Source: JAYPHU01 sp038127535
GTDB lineage: Bacteria; Pseudomonadota; Alphaproteobacteria; Rhodospirillales; UBA2165
DNA: 11,985 bases
Direction: 5' to 3'
NCBI GenBank assembly: GCA_038127535.1
Contig: JAYPHU010000054.1
Span: 1-11,985, forward strand
Below are positions 6,664-11,985 of the stretch, one piece after another (within the stretch, counting starts at the first letter, position 1; the number at the start of each line of letters is the position of its first letter). Made by a program: the position numbers and the translations under genes. The notes beneath the pieces were generated by a model that did not search any database, had not been told where the DNA came from, and saw nothing but the letters and a program-made list of their open reading frames with translations.

Positions 6664-7932
6664 ATGTTTTGTATTAATCGTAGCGGTTGGTTCCACTTTA
6701 GACTTAGAGTTCCCCACGACTTAACAGACATAGTTGGGTCTACTCATATCCAATGTCCACTTAAGACTAAGCAGAAGCGGATAGCTAATAAGCTCTCTCT
6801 GGAGCTTCGTGATAGGTTCATTCCGCAGTTCCAGAGGTTGAGGGTAGAATTGTTATCTGGTGCCGATGAGTCACAACTCCATCGATTGGCCCATGAGCTA
6901 CTCCCGATACGTCTGAGGGCACGTAAGACTGCATCTGGTCAATCCACACTCATGCTGTCGGGCCTTATCTTTGCCTATCTGGATGATAGGTCTAAGCACA
7001 TTGATGAGAGGACGTTGTTAAATACCAGATATGTGTTTGATCTATGTCTTTGGGTGTTAGGTGATGTTCCTATAGCTGAGCTTAGTCGTAGCGATTGTCG
7101 GTCCTTTAGAGACACCATGCTTCGACTTCCACCACGAGCTAATCGCTACGCTAAGCAGATGACTGTATCTGACGTTCTGGCTTTGGGTCTTAAACCGATG
7201 AACCCGAAGACAGTGAATAAGAACATCCAGTTCCTATCCGCCATGTTTAATTGGGCTGTGTCTGAAGAGATTATTGAAGACAATCCAGCTAGAGGTCTAA
7301 CCGTCAGCATTAAGCGTAAGGTCTCACTAGAGCGTAAGGCTTACGATGAAGAGACACTCTCTCTGGTGTTTAATAACCTTAACCCAACTGACGAGAACCC
7401 GGAGAACTACTGGCTACCACTATTGGGTTACTTCACCGGCCTCAGGATTGAAGAGCTATGTCAGTTGAGGATAGAGGACATTGTTCAGATTGATGGGGTG
7501 TACTGTATCAGTGTGTCTTCTGAAGCAGGACCACTAAAGACCATCAATGCAGAACGGATTGTTCCACTCCATAGCCGTCTTCTGGAATTAGGCTTCATTG
7601 AGTATGTAAATAGCTTAGATAACACCCACTCCATACGTCTCTGGCAGAACCTCAAAGCGAATGTTTATGGGAAGTACTCGTCTGCCTATTCAAAGCGTTT
7701 CGGTAAGTTCAAGAGAGCCATCGGTATTGAAGACAATCAGCTTACCTTCCACTCATTCAGACACACGTTCGCCAATGAACTTAAACAAGCTGATGTTACA
7801 GAATATTTGATTGCTCAGCTTATTGGTCACTCCAATAACTCAATCACTATGAGTCGGTACGGCAAAGAGTATGAACTAGAGAAGATGGTGGAGGCTGTAG
7901 AGAGGCTAAAGCTGCACAAAGCAGCTATCTAA
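6664..7932 (+). CDS. Tyrosine recombinase / site-specific integrase
   Basis: A 422-residue phage-type integrase. The N-terminus (WFHFRLRVPHDLTDIVG) resembles the DUF6538 arm-type domain. A SAM-like core-binding domain spans about 90-215 and the catalytic domain about 225-410. All catalytic residues are seen: Arg261 (TGLRIEE), Lys292, His363 and Arg366 (HSFRHTF), His389 (LIGHS) and Tyr399 (MSRYGK). The ATG at 6664 is chosen because GGGAG (6653-6657) sits six bases before it; a GTG at 6634 would lie inside the repeat arm. Codon use is A+T-richer than the backbone. Adjacency to tRNA-Ser marks it as the island integrase. It is embraced by a perfect 112-bp inverted repeat, so the enzyme may act on sites flanking its own gene. 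Confidence 0.95.
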   Translation: MFCINRSGWFHFRLRVPHDLTDIVGSTHIQCPLKTKQKRIANKLSLELRDRFIPQFQRLRVELLSGADESQLHRLAHELLPIRLRARKTASGQSTLMLSGLIFAYLDDRSKHIDERTLLNTRYVFDLCLWVLGDVPIAELSRSDCRSFRDTMLRLPPRANRYAKQMTVSDVLALGLKPMNPKTVNKNIQFLSAMFNWAVSEEIIEDNPARGLTVSIKRKVSLERKAYDEETLSLVFNNLNPTDENPENYWLPLLGYFTGLRIEELCQLRIEDIVQIDGVYCISVSSEAGPLKTINAERIVPLHSRLLELGFIEYVNSLDNTHSIRLWQNLKANVYGKYSSAYSKRFGKFKRAIGIEDNQLTFHSFRHTFANELKQADVTEYLIAQLIGHSNNSITMSRYGKEYELEKMVEAVERLKLHKAAI

Positions 7933-7939
7933 GGTCTTG

Positions 7940-8051
7940 CGTGTAACAATCTGTGACACAACGGTCTGAGGACATCAGTTGGACTTTAGCTAAGCTCTTG
8001 TAACTAAAGTGGACTTAAGAATGACTAGAGTTAATGGCGGAGGGAGAGGGA
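7940..8051 (-). repeat. Right arm of perfect 112-bp inverted repeat
   Basis: The exact reverse complement of 6542-6653, beginning 7 bp after the integrase stop codon. Its outer end carries the inverted tRNA-Ser 3' tail. A promoter within the arm, if there is one, would point leftward into the integrase as antisense, or would drive the integrase if the loop were inverted. Any transcript through both arms could form a 112-bp stem. Confidence 0.98.
8035..8051 (-). other. Inverted copy of tRNA-Ser 3' end (second attachment core)
   Basis: Seventeen bases identical to the last 17 nt of tRNA-Ser, in opposite orientation. Identity with the tRNA region stops exactly here, so the rest of the tRNA was not duplicated. 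This is the pattern expected from a recombination-site copy rather than from a random tRNA duplication. Confidence 0.7.
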
Positions 8052-8525
8052 CACTGCCGGTGGCTCTTTAGTCCCACTCTAGCCCTTCAGTTCTCTAGTC
8101 TTTCAAACGTCTGTCTTCAGACCAGCTAGATCATCTGTGTAACATTCTGTGTGACAGAAGTGAATCCCCTCTAGGTTCTTTAGAACACTTAAGTCTTCTC
8201 TGGTCAGACCATAGCCTGACTGAAGCCTATAAATGGACTCTACAAAGGCATCCTGTTGTGGGGCTATGGATTGTGTGTTGGTCCAGAGTTGTGAGTCTGG
8301 AGTCCTCTATGGACTCTCTAAAGGGTGTCTAAAGCCTGACCTTAGCTACTACTTAAGTTTCACAAAAGTTATCTCTAGTGTTTACCTGAGACTGGCTAGG
8401 GGGGGGGCCCTGGTGGACTTGAGGATTCTTATGTAGGGTCATTTATACTTGAGAGGGAGTTTGGAAGATGAGAAGAGAGCAGTTCGGGATGCTGTCGCAC
8501 CTATAGGCTGAGGAGTAAAATTTAA
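8052..8525. other. Gene-free stretch rich in short recurring words
   Basis: No convincing gene is seen in these 474 bp. The six-mer CTCTAG occurs at 8077, 8093, 8169 and 8373. TCAGACC occurs at 8117 and 8204. CTTAAGT occurs at 8188 and 8352. All three words are also in the integrase arms. Small dyads include GTCTG-TCTT-CAGAC (8109-8122) and TGGTC-A-GACCA near 8200-8211. There is a run of nine G at 8399-8407. It may be a decayed or variant attachment-arm region. Confidence 0.45.
8134..8158. promoter_or_regulatory. 25-bp dyad related to the integrase leader dyad
   Basis: The pattern is TCTGT-N3-ACA-N3-TGT-N3-ACAGA with all paired positions matching. Its core TGTAACATTCTGTG differs at one base from TGTAACAATCTGTG in the right repeat arm, in the same orientation. 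It is likely bound by the same protein as the arm dyad (integrase or a regulator); this is inference. Confidence 0.4.
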
Positions 8526-8825
8526 ATGAATAATGAACATGAAATAGCGTTAGTACGAGCTGTCGACAAAGTAGAGAGCCACTTGTGATTTAGTAACCGG
8601 TACTCACGATTGTACCCTTTTATCGGCGTTATAATAGCTCTAGCAGTGATATTCATATTTACGCCAAACGATAAATGGGTTCCTTATTTGTTGGCAGTTG
8701 CCACAATAAGTTTCGTTTACACGGTCGGCCAATGGGGAGCGATGATACATCTCAGCTTAGCAATTCAAACAACGATAATGGAATACCAAACGATTGGGCG
8801 CCAACAAGAAACTGAAGAAACCTGA
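8526..8825 (+). pseudogene. Small two-helix membrane protein gene interrupted by one in-frame UGA
   Basis: An ATG at 8526 follows a good Shine-Dalgarno sequence (AGGAG, 8511-8515) and encodes MNNEHEIALVRAVDKVESHL before TGA at 8586-8588. The same frame then continues without interruption to TGA at 8823-8825, for 99 coding triplets apart from the stop. The second part has two hydrophobic segments (YPFIGVIIALAVIFIF, and LLAVATISFVYTVGQWGAMI) and a polar tail ending QQETEET. A TTG at 8610 opens the second part but has no ribosome-binding site. The simplest reading is a nonsense mutation, for example from a TGG Trp codon, in a gene of unknown function. UGA read-through or restart at 8610 are alternatives. 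Confidence 0.55.
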
Positions 8826-8854
8826 TTTTCTTTTTCTAACGAGCAGATGAGACC

Positions 8855-9106
8855 TTGAGACGCCTCGGATCACTATTGGAAGCCAGTCCAGAACTAGCTG
8901 CAGAATGGCACCCTGACAAGAATGGGGAGCTTACTCCCAATGCGGTAGCGGCAGGGTCTTCAAAGAAGGTTTGGTGGCTGTGCACTAAGGGACATGAGTG
9001 GACGGCAAGCGTTTCGAATAGGCGAGGACTGGGGCGAGGCTGTTATAGAATCAGCCAAGTATATAAAACTCCCAAGTTCGATAAGGACCAGTCATTCTCA
9101 CAATAA
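8855..9106 (+). pseudogene. Fragment of a zinc-ribbon (DUF4379-type) protein gene
   Basis: Residues about 6-58 match the treble-clef zinc-ribbon repeat of the DUF4379 family (PF14311). SLLEASPELAAEWHP is followed by NGELTPNAV, then GSSKKVWWLCTKGHEW and ASVSNRRGLGRGC. The expected second half of the final Cys pair (GCPxC) is missing: after GRGC the frame runs into unrelated residues and stops. Family members usually carry several such repeats; here only one is left, without a proper start codon (TTG 8855, no ribosome-binding site). Its 3' end overlaps the tail of the opposite-strand glycosyltransferase, so a deletion junction probably lies near 9040-9050. Confidence 0.5.
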
Positions 9107-11013
9107 CGATGCCACGCTTCCCTCAACTTTTCCTCCAATGCACCCACGACAAGATCAGGTTGAATTAAGCTCGATGACTTCATCTCATCTCTAAGGTTAT
9201 CCCTGAGATGAACCAACCTGGCAGAGTCTGAACTAAGATCAACGGCGCACCGAACAAATTCGTCATCATCCGTAGTGGCCCAGTCCCCATATCCGATTTG
9301 TTTGAGCAAGCTCGCACTAACTCTAGAACTTCTGTGATCATCGATGTAGGTAACTACTGGAACCCCCATCCAAAGAGCATCACAGGTCGTTGTTGTGCCA
9401 CTGTAGGGGTATGTGTCTAGAGCAATGTCGACATTTGCGTAGTCACCTAAATGTCCGGCCGTCGATTGTATTTCCCAAGCGAAATCGACTCGCTCAGTCG
9501 GAATACCTAACCTAGTCATTCTGTTCAGAAGTGACCTCTGTACTGATTCATGACGCAACGGCGAACGCTTAATCAGCAATCGAGAGTCTGAGACGTTTGA
9601 TAACACTTCAGCCCATAACCGAAGTGTCATGTCTGAGAGCTTTGTGAGCGTGTTGAATGACCCGAATGTGACGTAACCATTCGCTAAACAAGGTGGCGGG
9701 GAGTGGGCCACGTCGAATGGTTGGTGATAACAATGATAGCCACCATCAAGACGCAGTGGACTGGACGCGCTTTCTTCCATCGGATCAATTGGTGAGACAA
9801 CTTTATCTCCCACGATGTAATCAATTGTTTGAACACCGGTCGCGTTTGGATAACCGAGCCAGGAAACCTGAACAGGAGCTGGCTTTGCCACAAATACTGG
9901 CAGCACATTGCCAGCAGAATGCCCGTTCAAGTCGATAAGTATATCAATATTATCGGCTTCTATGAGTTCGCAAATTTCCTGAACTGTTCCCCCATAAATT
10001 GGACGCCAATGATCACAAAGATTCTTCAATGATTGAGTCATCAGGTCGCTAAAGTTGAGATTGGCGTATGCGAAAATCTCAAATGAGCGTTTATCGTGAT
10101 TCTCTAAGATCGGCTTAAGAAAATTAGCAACCGCCGAATAACAAAAATCCGAGGAAACATATCCGATCCCAAGTTTTTTCCCGGGGTCTCGATCAATTAC
10201 ATTGCTGATACGAGGCGGTATTTCGGTAGCTACACTCTTCCCCCAGCTTGTATGACTTGCATCAAGTTCGGATTGAGTCATTCGATCTGCATAATTCAAA
10301 GCTAAAAGGTAATCACTCCACGTAGAGTCTTGCTTTGGTAATTCCTTACAAAGAGCCTCATAGTGTTCAGTGGCCGCGCTAATCTCCCCCATCCTAAACA
10401 AAGTTGCGGCATAATTACGCCGGGCGACTAGTGACGGAGTATCCTCAGAAAGAAACTCAGAAAAGATAACTTTCGCTTCCTCAAACAACTCTGAATTTAA
10501 ATAGGCCAAACCCAGACTGAGACGCAGTTCAGAGATATGGCTAAATGCCGGTAGCCAGCTACTAAACAGTTTGATTGCCCCATCGTACCGTTGCGCTTGA
10601 TCAAAAATAGCCCAAAGCTGAAGAACGAGCTCCGACGACGGGGAAACTACGGTCTCTCTCGCAATATCAATTGCCTTGTCCACGTTTCCTGCGAGCAAAT
10701 GCGATCTCATGGAAAGCTCAGACAATTGTTCATTTTGCAAGCCTGCCTCTAAGGCTTGATCAAAATGTTCAGCTGCTTGGCTGTAATGGCCAGCCTCATA
10801 GAGGCAGGCAGCATAATTAAAAATCAATTCTGTATTGCCGGGTGCGTGCCTTAGAAGCTTTTCCATATATGGCAGGGCCTCTGCGGGGCGGCCTTCCGAC
10901 AGCATCTGCCTCGCGTGTTCCCATAAGCTGTCCAAGTCAATGACACTGTCATTTTGTCTTAAATTGCGTTGCCGCATTTTCTTATTTATGGCTCTTCTTT
11001 CTTGTCGATTCAT
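9043..11013 (-). CDS. TPR-containing O-GlcNAc-transferase-like (SPINDLY) glycosyltransferase, GT41
   Basis: A 656-residue protein from the ATG at 11013 (a TTG at 11031 would add six residues). After a basic start (RQERRAINKKMRQR), TPR-like helical repeats fill about residues 25-265. The GT41 catalytic region (PF13844) follows with KKLGIGYVSSDF, DILIDLNGHSAGN, KPAPVQVSWLGYPNATG, YVTFGSFNTLTKLS, LLIKRSPL (the Lys) and ALDTYPYSGTTTTCDALW, which carries the Thr cluster and Asp expected to hold UDP-sugar. Family members attach GlcNAc or related sugars to Ser/Thr of cytosolic proteins such as flagellins or adhesins. The conserved His of the DFxxH segment is replaced: the sequence reads DFCYSAVANF, with Ser293 at that place. 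It lies 25 bp downstream of the truncated membrane glycosyltransferase-like gene, probably in the same operon. The C-terminal tail after HRYCENDW is unlike the family and may come from a junction. Confidence 0.88.
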   Translation of the reverse strand: MNRQERRAINKKMRQRNLRQNDSVIDLDSLWEHARQMLSEGRPAEALPYMEKLLRHAPGNTELIFNYAACLYEAGHYSQAAEHFDQALEAGLQNEQLSELSMRSHLLAGNVDKAIDIARETVVSPSSELVLQLWAIFDQAQRYDGAIKLFSSWLPAFSHISELRLSLGLAYLNSELFEEAKVIFSEFLSEDTPSLVARRNYAATLFRMGEISAATEHYEALCKELPKQDSTWSDYLLALNYADRMTQSELDASHTSWGKSVATEIPPRISNVIDRDPGKKLGIGYVSSDFCYSAVANFLKPILENHDKRSFEIFAYANLNFSDLMTQSLKNLCDHWRPIYGGTVQEICELIEADNIDILIDLNGHSAGNVLPVFVAKPAPVQVSWLGYPNATGVQTIDYIVGDKVVSPIDPMEESASSPLRLDGGYHCYHQPFDVAHSPPPCLANGYVTFGSFNTLTKLSDMTLRLWAEVLSNVSDSRLLIKRSPLRHESVQRSLLNRMTRLGIPTERVDFAWEIQSTAGHLGDYANVDIALDTYPYSGTTTTCDALWMGVPVVTYIDDHRSSRVSASLLKQIGYGDWATTDDDEFVRCAVDLSSDSARLVHLRDNLRDEMKSSSLIQPDLVVGALEEKLREAWHRYCENDWSLSNLGVLYTWLIL

Positions 11014-11038
11014 CAGAAGGCTCTTTATCAATGCACAA

Positions 11039-11643
11039 CTACAATTTGAAAACGGCTACACGATTGTCTGCATAAATTGGTTTTCGATAACCGGCCAAAA
11101 ATCTCATGAACTGATACATCGACAACATCGAATATCCTAACTTGCGATAATGAGAATAGCCAATCTGCGTCCAACCTTGGTATTCCTGTGGTGACTTAGT
11201 GGCGTAACCCGCATGTTCCCAAACCACATATTCGACACCTAGTTTAGAAAAGTATTTAAGATAATCGTTCGGTGGAGAATTCAAGGGTAAATTCATAAGC
11301 GGATTCGCCAAGCCGACCTGATTAAATGTCAGTATTCTGTTTCTCTTATAATCTAATAAATATCCGATCGAACCCCAGCTTAGGATTGTCGCTTGTGCTG
11401 GAATCTGAGTTTGCACTTTGTCGATCCAACTAGAGTAAGATGGACTAATAGCTGACTGAGCATACTTCTTGTAAACGTTTTCTGTAGCCGCCGAAAAAGA
11501 CAACAACGTGTGATGAACTGCAATCCGTTCGACACGATTAATCGTGTTTTGCGCAAACATGGCAATAAATATAAGGGGAATTAGATATCCCGTAATTCGC
11601 CAAAATTTTTGCCCGGGGCGCGGATTTAAAATTTCAGAGACAC
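11039..11643 (-). pseudogene. C-terminal remnant of a membrane glycosyltransferase-like protein, cut by an IS
   Basis: The frame is open from the IS boundary at 11643 to the TAG at 11039-11041, about 200 codons. A transmembrane helix (RITGYLIPLIFIAMFAQ) is followed by a soluble domain with VQTQIPAQATILSWGS, GYLLDYKRN and LGVEYVVWEHAGY. This is the pattern of the extracytoplasmic C-terminal region of multi-pass GT39/PMT-like membrane glycosyltransferases, where the missing N-terminal part would carry the helices and catalytic residues. The IS3-family element ends at 11644 inside the frame, so the upstream part is displaced or lost. An ATG at 11560 could start a 173-residue product, but it lies inside the helix and has no good ribosome-binding site. 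The exact family is uncertain. Confidence 0.6.
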
Positions 11644-11985
11644 TGACCTGCCCCTGTTGATTGGTCCGGTTTGAATGTTAGTGCATGGTGTTTCTCCGGT
11701 CCATGGTCACGATGGTTTCCGGTGCTGGCGGCCTGTATCCCAATGCTGAATGTGGTCTCTTGGTGTTGTAGTGCTTCCGCCACTGCTCGATGATGATCTG
11801 TGCCTCCTTCAGGCTATAGAAGATTTCTCCGTTCAGGAGTTCATCTCTGAACCGGGCATTGAAGCTCTCGCAGTATCCATTTTCCCAAGGTGATCCCGGT
11901 TCAATATAGGCTGTTTGAGTGCCAACAGCCTTGATCCAGTTTCTGACAGCTTCCGCTACAAACTCAGGGCCGTTGTCTGACCGGA
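11644..11985 (-). mobile_element. IS3-family (IS407-group-like) insertion sequence, partial
   Basis: The element end reads TGACCTGCCCC from 11644 inward. This begins with the TGA typical of IS3-family terminal repeats and resembles IS407-type ends. It lies 34 bp beyond the transposase stop codon. The other end lies outside the window. The four bases before the end, ACAC (11640-11643), would be the target duplication if the group's 4-bp rule holds. Confidence 0.8.
11678..11985 (-). CDS. IS3-family transposase OrfB, C-terminal part
   Basis: The last 101 residues of the integrase-core (rve) transposase are visible and the 5' part runs off the window. RSDNGPEF carries the second catalytic Asp. 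PGSPWENGYCESF carries the catalytic Glu, exactly 35 residues after that Asp, the DD(35)E spacing of the IS3 family. The family tail QWRKHYNTKRPHSALGYRPP follows and the frame ends at TAA 11678-11680. No damage is seen in this part, so the element may be active. In IS3 elements the product is made as an OrfAB frameshift fusion; that region is outside the window. Confidence 0.93.
   Translation of the reverse strand, partial: RSDNGPEFVAEAVRNWIKAVGTQTAYIEPGSPWENGYCESFNARFRDELLNGEIFYSLKEAQIIIEQWRKHYNTKRPHSALGYRPPAPETIVTMDRRNTMH

Larger units (their letters stand above)
6559..11985. mobile_element. tRNA-Ser-associated genomic island (right end outside window)
   Basis: Directly after tRNA-Ser the base composition becomes clearly more A+T-rich. 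An integrase starts about 100 bp downstream, and the following genes (small membrane protein, zinc-ribbon fragment, TPR/OGT-like glycosyltransferase, truncated membrane protein, IS3 element) are accessory in type and partly decayed. This is the classic layout of an island integrated at a tRNA 3' end. A direct copy of the tRNA 3' end marking the far boundary is not present in the window; only an inverted copy is seen at 8035-8051. Confidence 0.65.

Noticed and set aside
6542..8051. The inverted repeat as a fold-back amplification or assembly artefact
   Set aside because: A simple fold-back would continue as reverse complement past the tRNA core, but identity stops exactly at 8051/6542 in the T loop and at 7940/6653 by the ribosome-binding site, with unrelated sequence on both sides. 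An artefact is still not fully excluded without reads.
8399..8407. Run of nine G as a phase-variation tract
   Set aside because: No credible reading frame passes through it, so slippage would not switch a gene; it could be a sequencing-prone homopolymer.
8233..8436. A 67-codon frame in the gene-free stretch
   Set aside because: It has no ribosome-binding site, odd composition including the G run, and no recognisable domain. Its codons are made of the recurring short words of this region.

Overview
The window looks like chromosomal DNA of an alphaproteobacterium, probably Rhodospirillales-like. This is judged from G+C-rich codon use, the yggT-folD gene order, a NnrU remnant and the family likeness of FolD, LepA and CysC. 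No exact taxon can be read from sequence alone. The DNA falls into two parts. Positions 1 to about 6558 are G+C-rich host backbone. From about 6559 to the right edge the DNA is visibly more A+T-rich and is a tRNA-Ser-linked accessory region.

Backbone, left to right: tRNA-Ala(CGC) on the minus strand with a good sigma-70-type promoter; yggT; folD; an NnrU-family gene that is broken by a stop codon and an apparent internal deletion; a minus-strand pair of a PAPS-dependent sulfotransferase and an APS kinase (CysC), whose product is PAPS; a 19-bp operator-like inverted repeat in the divergent gap; lepA; and a small alphaproteobacterial membrane protein whose stop codon shares the CTAG of the lepA stop. 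The block ends with tRNA-Ser(GGA).

Accessory region: a tyrosine recombinase (integrase) directly follows tRNA-Ser. It is flanked by a perfect 112-bp inverted repeat. The left arm ends 10 bp before the integrase ATG and the right arm starts 7 bp after its stop. The outermost 17 bp of each arm are the 3' end of tRNA-Ser, so the right arm holds an inverted copy of the attachment core. The unique loop is therefore almost exactly the integrase gene. This is the most unusual structure in the window: if the integrase recognises both arms it could invert its own gene, and each orientation would have the same upstream sequence. A 470-bp gene-free stretch follows, rich in short words shared with the arms.

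Beyond that lie a small two-helix membrane protein gene interrupted by a single in-frame UGA, a fragment of a zinc-ribbon (DUF4379-type) gene, a TPR plus O-GlcNAc-transferase-like (SPINDLY) glycosyltransferase on the minus strand, and the C-terminal remnant of a membrane glycosyltransferase-like protein. That remnant is cut by an IS3-family element (IS407-type end, DD35E transposase) that runs off the window. The glycosyltransferase genes suggest surface or protein glycosylation cargo that was acquired and is now partly decaying.
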